DNA of 64,000 bases from Nyssa sinensis (GCA_008638375.1 CM018043.1:54820947-54884946), one strand, 5' to 3'. Positions 1 through 11,867 are shown, counted from the stretch's first letter. Notes: generated by a model not told the origin, from the sequence alone. Made by a program: numbers and translations.

Positions 1-1523
1 CTGCTTCTTTTTCTGCTGTCCCTTCCTGTCCTCTCTCTGTTACATCAAAGCAAAATCTAGTGGAATTGGCCAAACCATTTCTTTCAACCTCATTGGAGGG
101 TTTGGTGCAGCCATTGCCATGTCCATGACAGGTCCGAGTATATGTACAGATCATATTTTCTGAGTTGTTTTCAATTATAAGATCATGGAATTGTTCAAAC
201 AGCTTTGCATTTTTGGCATTAGAGAGATAATGTTGCCATTGAAATATTGATGGCTTGGAGATGCTCAAAGATAAACTATTCTTTTACTTGGACAAATCAT
301 TTACAGTGAGAATGCTATATGGTTAGACTAGAATGATTTTCTCATCCATCATGATAGAACCTATCCCTCTATTGGAAGCTACTTTTGTTATAAACTCAAA
401 TGTTTTGTTTCTTATATTTTTGCCTATTGTGTGGGTGATTGAGGAGCATGATACCTGCAGAATTACAGAGAAATTTTCCCAAGTGTTCTATGATTAACAA
501 AACCTGTATTTTACTCACTGAATGACGAGCAATTTTGAAAAATATATGCATCAAATAAGCGTAGTATAAATGAGGATGTTAAGATAAAAATGTGGCATGA
601 AATTATGTGCATGCGCACGGGTATATTCTTGAAAAAGGAGGAGCAGCACTGATTCTAAAACAAGATGAGAATAGTGACAAACATTGAATAAATATGATTA
701 GCTCAAAGTGAATGTAATAAGGATAAGAAAGGGCAGAAAAAAGACATCAAATTTACGGAAAAAAGAATCAACAGCCTATGTACTCAAAATTAAAAAGGGA
801 CGTACTCAAATAGCCAGTTGCTGCAATAAGACTACTAAATTGATTTTGGATTTCTTTTCTTCTAATTTGTTTTATTTCCTTGAAAGCTCCATTTCCTATC
901 AATGTAGTTGGTGTCCTTGTATTACAGTTTGTCATCTTGCTTGACTTATAGGACCAGAAAAGTTTCAAACTCCCTCTTTCAACATCTTGAAAACGAAGGA
1001 CACTGACTTATATGTGGATTATTATGGAAACCAAAACAAGAAGAAAATTCCCAAATCATAAGGAGCTTTCAGGAAATTGGCAACTCATCACTCAAAGTTC
1101 TCACTTGGACACTTCTCTTGGTTCATCTTTTCTTTTCTCCATGCTTATAAAACTGTGTCTTCTCCTAAAACAAATTAAAACCACAAGCCATTCTCTACAC
1201 AAAAAAATTCCTGCAAATTTACAGTCTTCCTAAAACATGTTCTTTTTATTGCTCCGTTTTTCAATCTCTCCAACTTAAACCATGTCTAGTTTGCCATGCA
1301 TGTACATTCCAGACTGCAGTTCAATTAGTCTACTAGAATTTTAATTATCTCTTATGCTGCAATTTGTTTTTTTTCTTCCTTCCATTGTCTTAAGAAGATC
1401 AACAAGCTGCGTTCAGTTTTCACTGTAATATTCTCTTTCCACAAATAGTTTCCAAGCATCAACCCCAAGCAACAAACCTCAATACTATAAACCAAATCCA
1501 CCCTGTTCACAAAATTGACCTCA
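1..1523. other. Upstream intergenic region of the YUCCA gene
   Basis: No gene can be supported here. The first 170 bases contain a short open stretch on the plus strand that could be the end of an exon of a gene lying outside the window, but I recognise no family. The rest is AT-rich with scattered short frames. The proximal part presumably contains the YUCCA promoter and leader. TATA-like strings occur near 1144 and 1486, but neither can be assigned as the core promoter from sequence alone. Confidence 0.5.
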
Positions 1524-1547
1524 ATGGGATGTTATCCGAAACAATGA
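1524..1547 (+). promoter_or_regulatory. Overlapping upstream mini-ORF at the YUCCA start
   Basis: An ATG at 1524 opens a 7-codon frame that ends at a TGA at 1545-1547, overlapping both candidate YUCCA start codons (1529 and 1544) in another frame. If the transcript begins upstream of 1524, ribosomes would meet this ATG first, and it could lower translation of the enzyme. This is inferred from position only; the transcription start is not known. Confidence 0.35.
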
Positions 1548-3527
1548 ATTCAGAATTCGGAAGTGTTTGGATCCCAGGATCTGTGATCATTGGTGCTGGA
1601 CCTTCAGGGCTAGCTGCAGCTGCATGTCTCCAACAAGAAGGGGTCCCCTTTTTGATTCTTGAGAAAGAGAGTTGTTTAGCATCTCTATGGAAACTGAAAA
1701 CATATGACCATCTAAAACTACACCTCCCAAAGAAATTCTGTGAGCTTCCTTATATGCCATTCCCTAGAGAATTTCCAACATACCCAACAAAGCAACAATT
1801 CATAAGCTACTTGGAGGATTATTCTAAGCATTTCTCAATCAAGCCCATGTTTGGAGAGGAGGTTCGATGGGCTAAGTATGATGCAACCATTGGGCTCTGG
1901 CGGGTGCAAGCCAATGATTCTGTGTTTGTGAGCCGGTGGCTCATTGTAGCAACTGGTGAAAATGCAGAACCAGTGCTGCCAGAGATTGCTGGATTGATGG
2001 AGTTTGGAGGAAAGATACTACACACTAGTGAATACAAGAATGGAGCTGATTTTAAAGGCAGTAAGGTTTTGGTTGTGGGTTGTGGTAACTCAGGAATGGA
2101 AGTTAGTTTGGATCTATGCAATAGTGGTGCTCAAGTTTCTTTAGTAGTAAGAGATAAGGTAATGTATTTAATTTGGATTATCCTTCTTCCTTTACCTTTT
2201 CCCCTGCTTTGCTATTTTGTTTTAAGTTATTGACTATCCCCTTTCTGTTGTTTTTTTTTAATTCCTGCATTTCTTTTTTCAGAAATCTAGATTCTGTATT
2301 CTAATTTTAATCAGCTAACTTGTTAATATGTTCTTGTGAAAATGACTGTTTGTTTCAAATTTTTTTCTGAGTATTTCCTTAAATGGAACAAAATTTTGAA
2401 TTCTGTTTGATTTCACATTTCTAATGAATTATAACTTTAGTTTATCACTTTGCAGTTGCACATTTTGCCCAGAGAAATATTTGGAAGCTCTACGTTTGCT
2501 CTCTCAATGTGGCTGCTAGAATGGTTTCCAGTAAGATTAGTTGATGGGCTCCTCCTCCTCTGTTCATGGGTGATTCTGGGAGATACATGCCAAATTGGGA
2601 TCAAAAGACCTGAAATTGGCCCCCTTGAACTCAAGAATACAACTGGGAAAACCCCAGTTTTGGATGTTGGAACTATTACTAAAATCAAGTCTGGTGAAAT
2701 CAAGGTCAGTGGTAATTTTTTATGTCATGATTTTTTCAATGTTGGTTTTATTTGGTACACGAGAGTTTCATTTCTGAATGTTGCATCTCATCAATTACAA
2801 TTGTAAACAACAAATGTTGAACATATATTACCTACAAAAGCAGTAATATTAAGCTTACATTTACTAAAGATTAGACCTATTTTTGTTAGCTATCAACAGT
2901 TTATTATGATAATTGTTTTTCCAGCATCCAATTTCAGCAAAGAATAGGTTCCAAAAAAGATTTACACCACTGAATGACATGAAATGCAGAGAAGATAATT
3001 TGATTGCATGCATGCATGTTATGCTTGTATTTATTTACACCACAGGTTGTTCGTGGTATTCAAAGATTCACAACCAGAGGCGCGGAATTTGTGGATGGGA
3101 AAGTAGAGGAATTTGAGTCAGTAATTCTAGCAACAGGCTATAGAAGCAATGTAAAATCATGGCTAATGGTAAGTGGACAATATATATAGGAGTTGTGCAA
3201 GTTCATTACTTTTCTTTCTTCTTATTTTTCTTTAATATTACAATTATACATAAGAATATTTATTCTTACAAGGAGGGAACCTTCTTCAACTTGGAAGATG
3301 ACACATTTCCCAACAACTGGAAGGGCAAGAATGGAGGCTATAGTGTGGCTTCTACCAGGCAAGGCTTGTTGGGAGCCTCAATTGATGCAAAAAGAGTAGC
3401 AGAAGATATTGCAAGGCAATGGAACTCTGAGACGAAGCACTTGAATGTCTCGAATTTTAGCCATTGTATATCAACTCTTAGTCATGGAGAACAAAAAAAA
3501 AATAGTCAGACATTTTGTTTACTTTAA
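1529..3527 (+). CDS. YUC: YUCCA-type flavin monooxygenase (auxin biosynthesis), four exons
   Basis: YUCCA enzymes convert indole-3-pyruvate to indole-3-acetic acid using FAD, NADPH and O2. The model has exons 1529-2158, 2456-2704, 3046-3168 and 3273-3527. All introns are GT-AG and phase 0, giving about 418 residues, close to the usual 380-430. Residues 22-27 form the FAD-binding GAGPSG. An [11 protein letters not shown] segment fits the FMO signature. Residues 184-189 (GCGNSG) form the NADPH-binding motif, and ATGY (about 322-325) lies near the C-terminus. Exon 2 ([20 protein letters not shown]) resembles the YUC1/YUC4 group more than YUC10/11, which is my reading and not a tree. The start could be 1529 or 1544. 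Oddities are a poorly conserved start to exon 4 and an ASTRQGLLG segment where family members usually have a GFTRRGL-like one. The C-terminal 25 or so residues are unlike the family. The gene looks intact; whether it is active is unknown. Confidence 0.88.
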
Positions 3528-3565
3528 TCTTAACAATGTAACATAAACCTCTATTAAAAGACCAG

Positions 3566-3800
3566 AAATGAAATATGGTAGTTGTAAAAGATTGGAATTC
3601 TTGTTATATCTTGCACAAACATAAGAGTTTTGGATTCACTTTGGGCTCTCTATTGTATGTTTTCTAGATTTCATTACTGAAAATTAATTAAAACCCTCTT
3701 CAGCCAGGAGTTACTTGATTATGTTTGAGTATCATTCATTAGAATTTAAGCATATGGGACTCCTTGAACACAAAATAGATTTCATTTCATTTCAGTGTAG
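3566..3800 (+). repeat. YUCCA 3' flank, copy A of a diverged direct duplication
   Basis: From about 3566 the YUCCA downstream sequence can be aligned by eye with 11868-12100 in the same orientation. Shared runs include TGGTAGTTGT, TTCTTGTTATA, CTTGCACAA, GCCAGGAGTT, GATTATG and ATTTCATTTTAGTGT-like segments with small gaps. Homology is not visible over exon 4 itself. It may be a remnant of a tandem duplication or a shared old repeat. Confidence 0.6.
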
Positions 3801-3911
3801 TTCATTATTGTTACAAATTTTCACTCTACTCATTAAACTGGGAGGGGGGAAGGGGGAAGGGGGGAGTTGATAAAAGAACATATCAACACGATGCTAATGT
3901 CTCTCAGGGCT
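3801..3911. other. Short spacer with a purine-rich tract
   Basis: The spacer contains a G/A-rich run near 3840-3867 followed by ordinary AT-rich sequence. No gene or clear element boundary is visible. Confidence 0.4.
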
Positions 3912-5798
3912 TGTCACGCCCCGAATTTCTAAAATCCAGAGAGTGATTGAAAATTGAACTAAAAAAAATTAATTAAATATAATTAAATAGATTTGGTCAA
4001 TTTTATATTAATTTCCTCATGTTTCCCAAAATTAAGAATAAAATTTTGCTAACTAGACTCACCCAAGATGAGTTCCAAATAGTAGTCAAATATCTCTCCA
4101 ACCAATGGTCAAAAATAGTTTAAGTCATGTCCAAGCATGACCTACAAGATGACCCAAAAACTGTCTCTAATGTGCCTTGAAACAATGGCCCAAAATAGCT
4201 CCAAATATTGTTCAAAAGCAACTTAGAAGGTTGATAAAAAATGGTCTAAGACATGGGTAGAAACTAACCAAAAATGTTTGCCCAAGGTGGCTCAAATTGA
4301 TGGCTAAAGTAGGCTAAAAATTCCCTATGGCATAGACCAAGGATATGTCAAAAAGTCTACCAAAAGTGGTCTAAGGAGGTGGCTAAACATGGCCTTGAAT
4401 AATGACTAAAATGTGTCCCAAAAAGATGCTCAACATAGCTTGGTATAATGGCCAAAAGTGGCCTAAAAGAGGTTCCAAAACGTGGTGTCTAACATAAAAA
4501 TGAATGGCCTTGAAATGACCTTGGAGGGTAAGTCATGGCATGCCCATGACATGTGTTGGCACAGGGTTGTAGCAACATGCGCACGGGGAGGAGGGCAAGG
4601 CGTGCAGGCGGGTGGGGCATACAATGCGCTAGCGCTGGCGTAGGCACGGACAGAGGCGCGCACGCGCGCGGGGGCTGGCTGGTTTGCTTGTGTGCTATCT
4701 ATTGTTCATTGCTACAGTATTCCAGTAGCTAAATTGTTACAGTGCCAAAATTTCAACATTGGCCTAAATTCTTGATTTTTGACATTTTTGTACCTATTTC
4801 AATTTATTTCATCACCAAACTTGGTGTGGGACTTTATAACATGTAAAATGACAATTTTACCATTTTTTTCCTTATTTTTCGACTTTAAGTCATTTTTGAC
4901 TAATTTGCTTCTATTTTCATTTCTTTACCTTTTTTTTTTTCCTCTTAATTCATTTAATTCCTTACTTAAAAAATCTAGGCATACTCTCCTGCTCCACTCA
5001 ACCTAATTACCATTTTTGAAAAATTCCTCCATAGTTTCTTTTATTCATTGGCCTTTTTCCTTATCTCATTTCTCCTCATTATCAACAACACCTAATAGAA
5101 CAATTGTTTATACAATTTTATATTGCTAATATTCACAAGCATATTTCAAAGGCAAGTAATTAAATGGAGCTTCATGTTCCTTATTTATATTCAATACACA
5201 ATTACATACGATCCAATATAAAATTAAGTTCATAACTTACACAAGGTCTAAGTTTTAAATATGAACTAAACTTTACGGGGTTTATGCCCCAACATTCAAA
5301 ATATGGTCCTTAGGCCAAATACACTTCAAAATACACTTTCCTCCTCCATACTTCTAGACTTCTTCAAGTCTTAAGTGTCGTGAACTTCATTTATAATATG
5401 TAATCCTATATAGGGTAAACACGACAGCTTGTATGACATAATGCTAACATAAAGAATAAAGGTAAGGTGTGGCATGTGCAAGGTCAATATTTGTAAGGTA
5501 TAAACCTTTCAATTAATTAATGCAATGCAATGGAAATATGCATGACACACCCATGCAACTCTATGCCCAACCCGTGCCTCGCTTCATGGTCCGCCCCCAT
5601 CAGCACACGAGTATTGTTCATTGGCAAGATTTTGAGTTTTTCACTACATGATCTATACTCTCATAATGCATAACACCAAAGTGCTCAATACACGTCATGT
5701 TTCCAAATATTCAAGTATACCAAGATGTCTTGATTTTTCTATGCAATTTTAATGAGGCATTTTATCAAACACATGGGGTGTGCCTTAAATCATGCATC
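3912..5798. repeat. Old LTR-retrotransposon-like sequence, left part, interrupted by the Copia element
   Basis: The segment opens with TGTCACGCCCCGAATTTC, the kind of start seen in long LTRs of plant Tekay/Del chromoviruses. It continues with degenerate 'tgg-c-aaaa' short repeats (4030-4500), a GC-rich patch (4560-4690) and long T-rich tracts. No coding domain is present. The sequence resumes at 10605 after the Copia insertion. The far end may be near 11767 (TGACA), but the flanking five bases do not match, so I cannot prove a solo LTR. No host gene is seen. Confidence 0.4.
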
Positions 5799-6041
5799 TA
5801 TAAGAGAAGCACTGTAAGGATTTTAATGGAGATTTTCCCACACCTTTATTGATATGAAAACAGTAATATATATACAGAACTGTTGATCTATTCTAGGGAA
5901 GGTCAAAGCTTAATCTATGCTACGGTTACAATGCAATTGATACTATACATAATCTGAGGATATTACAAAATATACACCATGATTCTAGGCTAAATATTTG
6001 CCTGGGCATCTTGATCATTATTGTCATGATCTTCCTTTATA
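5799..6041 (-). repeat. Copia 3' LTR
   Basis: This 243-bp repeat shows no difference from 10357-10599 on reading. On the plus strand it begins TATAAGAG and ends CTTTATA. The 3' end of the pol pseudogene runs into it (to about 5990). Confidence 0.95.
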
Positions 6042-9000
6042 CGCCCCCGCAAGATTAAGCTACCATCGGCAAGACCAATCTTGGTTCGTAAAAAGGCTGT
6101 GCGTTGTTTTGACAATGGTTTGGTCAGCAAATCAGCCAATTGGTCGTGGGTGTGGACATGTCTGACGTGAATGCGGCCTTGTTGAACTAAGTCCCGAACA
6201 AAATGAAGATCGATCTGTATATGTTTCATGCGGGAGTGATGCACGGGATTGAAACTGAGATGAGTGGCACCAAGATTGTCACAGAGAAGGTGAGGTGGCT
6301 GGTTGAGGGAAAAACCAAGCTCATGAAAGAGACCAAGCAGCCACATGGTTTCTGAAGCAGCGTTGGCAAGGGAGCGATACTCGGCTTCCGTAGTGGATCG
6401 GGCAACAGCTCGTTATTTCTTGGAGCTCCAAGAGATAGGATTGGACCCTAAGAAGGTGATGTAGGCGGAGGTGGATGTGCGATCATCAACATTTCCAGCC
6501 CAGTCAGAGTCGGAATAAGTTGTTAAAACAGGGGAACCAGCCTTAGTGATTTGAATGCCATGGAAGATCGTTTGCTTGAGATACCGCAGAAGCCGTTTGG
6601 TTGCTGTCCAGTGGGTGGTGGTGGGCTTGTGCATGAATTGAGAGAGCTTGTTGACAGCAAATGAAATGTCGGGACGCGTGAGTGAAAGGTACTGAAGTCG
6701 GCCGATTACTTGACGAAATTCCGAGCTATCGACAAGGGCGGTACCATCAAATAAGTGAAGTGATTGACTCGTAGAAAGCGGTGTAGAGACATCTTTGGCA
6801 CCACTCATACTAGTGGTGGATAAGAGATCACGAACATACTTGTGTTGTGACAGAAACAGCCCGGCCTGAGTGGGGATAACTTCAATTCCCAAGAAAAAAT
6901 GAAGAAGACCCATGTCTTTGAGAGAGAATTTGGCACCCAGTTGGTGAATGATAGAGGCGACAAAAGAAGAATCATTGCCGGTAAGCAGTAAATCATCCAC
7001 ATACACTAGAAAATAACAAAGGATGGAGCCTTTGGTGTATATAAATAGAGAGGGATCAGCCTGGGAATTTTGAAAACCAAGGTGGAGAATGGTAGTTTTC
7101 AAAGCAGTATACCAAGCCCGTGGGGCTTGTTTAAGCCCATAGATGGCTTTTCGTAAATGACAAACATGATGAGGCTGAGACAGATCTTGAAACCCGGGGG
7201 GTTGGACCATAAAAACAGTTTCCGTCAAGGCTCCATTCAGAAAGGCATTATTAACGTCCATTTGCCATATCTGCCAGCCTTTCATGACAGCAATGGAGAT
7301 AACGGCTTTAATAGTGGCAGGTTTAACAACGGGGCTGAATGTTTCTTTGTAATCAAGCCCGGGACGCTGATGGTATCCTTTGGCAACAAGGCGGGCTTTG
7401 AATCTATCCACAGACCCATCAGGTTTCTGTTTGACCCGGAATACCCACTTACAACCGACGGGTTTACAATTCAACGGGGGTGGAACAAGATCCCAGGTTC
7501 CATGCTTCATGAGAGCAGTGAGTTTGTGGGACATGGCTTCACGCCATTCTGGTTGAGAGAGAGCTTGAGTCACACACGTGGGTTCAATAGTTGGGGGAAG
7601 AGGATGTAGGGACACACTGTGGAGTTGTTTGGGTTTGAATATTTGGTTCATGGAGCGAGTGGTCATCCGATGAACACGGTGAGACGGAACAGGGGTTTCG
7701 GGTAGGGGGCCTGCAATAGAGGTTTGGGGAGGGGCAGGCAGACCAAGGGTTTGCTCGGTGGAGGACGCAGGCGACATTGAAGGAGCAACATGAGGGGTAG
7801 CAGGAAAAGTATCAGGGGCATGAGAATGAGAGATCAAAGTAGGCGGATTGGGGTGAACAGACCCGAGATTGGCTGGTGGAGCAATTGAAACTGGAGGGTT
7901 AGTGATATTACCTGAGGAGGGCACAACGGTAGCAGGAATACCTTCCGGAGACGATGGCGCGGACGATAGAGACAAGGTCGGTAGACGGCGGGAGGGAGCT
8001 GGCCGAGAGGGGATCAAGTAATCGAAGAGAGGGAAGGAGCTGGAGATAGAAGAAGCTGACGCAGGGAGGGGCGAGAATGGGTGGGGTTGATTTTCATCAA
8101 AGACCACGTGTCTTGAAATGTAGATTTTTTTGGTTTGAGGCTCCAAACACTTGTAAGCACTCTGAGTTGGTGAGTAGCTGAGAAACAGACATGGCTTGGA
8201 CTTGGGCTCCATTTTGTGAGTGTTATAGGCCCGTGTGAGGGGATAGCAAAGACACCCAAATTTTTTTAGCTTGAGATAATTGGGTGTTTGGCCAAAAAGT
8301 GCTTCATACGGGGACTTGTTGTGAATGATGGGGGTGGGTTGTCTATTGATGAGATATGTGGCTGTTTGGAAGGCATGGGGCCAATAAGAGAGATCAAGTG
8401 AGGCATCATGAAGGAGGGTAAGACCGGTTTCAACAAGATGGCGATGACGGCGCTCGGAGACCCCATTTTGTTGTGGAGTGTGTGGGGCGGTAGTGAAGTG
8501 AGTTATGCCATGAAGCAACAAAAAAGATTTTAAGGTGACATACTCACCACCATTATCCGAGTAGAATGTTTTGATTGGGCGTTGGAAGCGATTTTCAACA
8601 AGTTTTTTGAATTGTGGAAAAATGCGGGAAACATCGGATTTTGCGACCATAGGATAAAACCATATATATTTGGTGTAATGATCCACAAAGATAAGATAAT
8701 ATCTTGAGCCATCGATTCCGGTATAATAAGCAGGGCCCCAAACATTAGTAAAAATAAGTTCAAGAGGAGCATGACTTTGAAGACTAGAACCATGAAAAGG
8801 TTGTTGATGTGCTTTATTGATAGAGCATGAAGTACATAGAGAAGACAAGTTTTTTTCTTTTTGAATAACTGGAAGAGAAAATTTGCGAACAAGATTATGA
8901 ACTATGGGAAGAGAGGGATGGCCAAGACGTTTGTGCCACCCATCGATGGATGTCCTTTCATGCACGTTAGCAACCATTGGGAGTGTTGAAGGTACCATCG

Positions 9001-9440
9001 ATTCCGGAAAGGTGTAGATGCCATTGTTACATGCTCCTTTGAGTAAAATCGCCCCCGTGCTCTTGTCCTTCACAAAAAAACAAAAAGGGGTGAAATTCCA
9101 CAAAAACATTATTTTGTTTGGTGAGATGATGAACGGAGATTAAATTTTTGCGGAGATTTGGAACACAAAGAGTGTCGCTTAAGATAAAGGTTCGTTGAGG
9201 AGATTTTAAAGCTAAACAACCAACATGTGAGACTGCCAAACCTGTACCGTCACCAAGAAGGACTTCATCAGATCCAGCATATTCAGAGTGGAGAGAGAGA
9301 TTGGCCAAATCTCCAGTGATGTTATGAGAAGCAGCGGAATCAAGTAGCCAATTTTTCTCTTTTGTAGCAGATGTGGCAGCACAATTGACAGTCATAATAG
9401 AAGACTGCAATTGGGAACATTGCTTGGCCGTGTGACCCAA
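5990..9440 (-). pseudogene. Copia pol (protease, integrase, RT, RNase H), broken
   Basis: Read on the minus strand from 9440 down. A zinc-knuckle end leads into the aspartic protease with DSAAS. A GAG-pre-integrase segment with paired His and Cys follows, then an integrase core with SDNGGEY. The reverse transcriptase has the YVDDLL catalytic motif at about 6988-7005, and RNase H begins with a TYSDSDWAG-like segment. The protease part lies in a different frame from the rest. The shift falls at a T/A homopolymer near 9069-9090. A TAA at 6413-6415 interrupts the RNase H region after WSSKK, and the same frame then continues to about 5990. At least two changes would block an intact polyprotein, so it is unlikely to move by itself. 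Confidence 0.92.
6042..6054 (-). other. Copia polypurine tract
   Basis: On the minus strand the sequence next to the 3' LTR is a G-rich run (TTGCGGGGGCG), at the correct place for plus-strand DNA priming. It is short and impure compared with typical tracts. Confidence 0.6.
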
Positions 9441-10306
9441 TTGGTCACAGAGTTGACATTTGGGTTGGTAGCGTTTGGTATTGGGCCTGCCAGAGTTGTT
9501 GGGGAAACGGTGACCATGACGCGAGCCCGAATGGTTGCTGGACTGGATCCGTGAGGGCGTGGGGATCCATTTGACTTGTAGGGTCGTGTGCTTCCCTGTG
9601 AACCAGTTCTCCCTTTCGTGTAATTTGCAGAGATGACTTGCTGCTGGGTAGCAGCTTCCAGGCGCCGAAGATAGGACTCATGTCCTACCAGGAGATCATG
9701 CAACTCTTCAAACGGTAAGGATTTCTCCCGTGCTCGAATCGGCGCCGCTAGCTCTCGAAAGTCTGGACCTAATCCATTGAAGACATAGAGAGTGAGGTCA
9801 TCATCCGAAATTGGATGATCAATGATGGCTATTTCATCAGCCAAAGCTTTAACAGCATGACGATAGTCAAGAACGGAGCGATTTCCACGCTGCATCAAGG
9901 TAAGTTCCTCCTTCAATTGCATTGCCCTAGTTCTAGAGCGGCTAGCATACAGGGTATTGAGCTTCGTCCAAGCTGTATGGGAAGTCTTGGCCATAGCAAT
10001 TAAAGAGGTAATTGTTGGAGAAGTTGAGGCTAAAATAGCACTCAAAATAAGCTTGTCCTGTCGAATCCAATGGTTTTTGGCAGAGCCATCGGTTATGGGA
10101 CAAAGGGCAGTACCATCTACATAAGCAAGTAGATCGTAGCCGATGAGAAGTGCTTCGAATTGAGCACGCCATTGGGGAAAGGTGGAGGGAGTTAGTTTTT
10201 CATTGATTTGGGTGGTGATATTGAGTGCGATGAGCGATTTGTCTGTGGCAGAAAATGGCTGAGTATTTAGAGGAAAGGTGGAGGTTTGATCTGAGGAAGA
10301 AGACAT
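9424..10306 (-). pseudogene. Copia gag with zinc knuckle
   Basis: The likely start is the ATG at 10306 (MSSSSDQ), just inside the PBS; an in-frame ATG in the LTR is less likely. The first 250 residues form a Copia gag (UBN2/DUF4219-like capsid region with WRAQFEALL and LTLMQRGNRSV-type segments). The CX2CX4HX4C knuckle (CQLCDQLGH...C) at about 9424-9465 lies in another frame, so a frameshift falls near 9545-9555. In the gag frame itself, reading runs to a stop at 9392. Confidence 0.88.
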
Positions 10307-10344
10307 AGTGGAGGTGAGGATCGTTTGCTCGTGAGAGAGAGGAG

Positions 10345-10356
10345 GCTCTGATACCA
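10345..10356 (-). other. Copia primer-binding site (tRNA-iMet type)
   Basis: On the minus strand TGGTATCAGAGC lies directly against the 5' LTR with no spacer. This is the canonical initiator-methionine tRNA site of plant Copia elements. Confidence 0.93.
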
Positions 10357-10599
10357 TATAAGAGAAGCACTGTAAGGATTTTAATGGAGATTTTCCCACA
10401 CCTTTATTGATATGAAAACAGTAATATATATACAGAACTGTTGATCTATTCTAGGGAAGGTCAAAGCTTAATCTATGCTACGGTTACAATGCAATTGATA
10501 CTATACATAATCTGAGGATATTACAAAATATACACCATGATTCTAGGCTAAATATTTGCCTGGGCATCTTGATCATTATTGTCATGATCTTCCTTTATA
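10357..10599 (-). repeat. Copia 5' LTR
   Basis: The repeat matches the 3' LTR at 5799-6041 and is followed by the target duplication GCATC at 10600-10604. The TA...TA ends are set by that duplication. Confidence 0.95.
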
Positions 10600-10604
10600 G
10601 CATC

Positions 10605-11767
10605 ATACATAAAGCAAACTATAACTTTCAAACCACAAAACTTTGTCTACATGAACATAGACTATAATCCAATCAATTATATATATAATCATGTTACATG
10701 TTCACAACCTTACCAAATTTTCAAAGATTATACAAGTACATAAAGTACCAATACATTGAACAAACCATAAATTTCAAACTACAAGACTTTTTCTATATGA
10801 ACATAAGGTATATATAATGCAATAAATTATACATATATTCATGTTACATGTTCATCACTTTACAAAATTCTTAAAGAATACATAAGTACACAAAGTACTA
10901 ACCCTAGGTAGTTTTCTAATAACAAGTAAACACGTAGATTATACAATCAACTTATAAAAACACCAATAAACTTAACTCTATTCTTTACTTAGCAAAATAT
11001 CATACTTAAAAGAGTTTTTCTCAACCCTAGGAGTTGTGTTCACTTCAACACTGAACCAATCAATAGGATTGTAGCCCTTGTGATGGGGAACAACTTCCTA
11101 AAAGGAAGCCTTGAGAGATTTCAAGGTTAGAGATGAGTTTTGAAAGGTAGAAAGTGGGAAAACCTAGGTTTTCTTCATGGTTTCTCCATGCACGACTTGC
11201 AACACTTTCTCTAGCAATTTCTAAAGATTTTTGATCCTAAGTGGCTTATTTATACTAAATGGCCAAGGGTTGAAAAAACCCTTTTGCCCTTAATGAGCCG
11301 TGGAACCCTAGTACACTACAATCTGTCCCGAAATGTCTCAAATATATATTATGTTTTAACCAAAGTTCTTAAAATTATTTTAAATGATATTTTCTCAAAA
11401 AATTTATTTTTCCCTGTTGGCGGTGCGGCCGGGCCCACCCGGCCTACCCAAGCTACCCCTTTGGGCCCGTTTTTCAAACTATCTTCAATTTTACTCAAAT
11501 TCTTAATGGAGATATATTTTAACATTCTAAGCATATTTTCCTTCTATGGCATACTCAAATTCTAAATATGACTTACGTCTAAATGATGCATGTGTAGTGT
11601 CCGACCGACAAATGGTGCATGAATAGTGTCTTACCGGAAAAGCGAAAAACTTACTCCAATTTTTTAGATCTTTATAGGGCTAAACATAGATGCACTGATC
11701 TCAAAACTCTCCCTAAAGTGCCTTAAGTTCTATACCCAAGAATTGTAATTCTAATTTTGTTTTGACA
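10605..11767. repeat. Old LTR-like sequence, right part
   Basis: This continues the repeat broken by the Copia insertion. It contains tandemly related segments ('atattcatgttacatgttca', seen twice at about 10685-10850). A TATA-like string on the minus strand near 11244 sits upstream of a CT/GA-rich leader-like stretch. There is a GC patch at 11415-11475. No protein domain is visible. The right border is uncertain; TGACA at 11763-11767 is one candidate. Confidence 0.35.
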
Positions 11768-11867
11768 CTAAACCTGGCTTGAAATTGGCCAGTAGTATCT
11801 GATGTTTGTGTAGTGGTTGCACTTAAGAAGTTGCTACAAGCTATGAAGCTAATTTTTTCATGAGATG

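Larger units (their letters stand above)
5799..10599 (-). mobile_element. Complete 4.8-kb Ty1/Copia retrotransposon, probably Ale/Retrofit-like
   Basis: Two 243-bp LTRs (5799-6041 and 10357-10599) that read as identical bound the element. The target duplication GCATC is at 5794-5798 and 10600-10604. On the minus strand the order is 5' LTR, PBS, gag with zinc knuckle, protease, integrase, reverse transcriptase, RNase H, polypurine tract, 3' LTR, which is the Copia order. Small size and short LTRs suggest the Ale/Retrofit lineage. The termini are TA...TA, not TG...CA. Coding capacity is broken by two frameshifts and one nonsense codon although the LTRs look freshly inserted. It sits inside an older repeat. 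Confidence 0.95.

Noticed and set aside
2..169. Open plus-strand frame with a hydrophobic and Gly-rich reading at the window edge
   Set aside because: It is short and at the boundary, with no recognised family or splice context.
7157..7609. 150-codon plus-strand frame inside the Copia
   Set aside because: It is opposite the conserved RT region on the minus strand, so it is a shadow.
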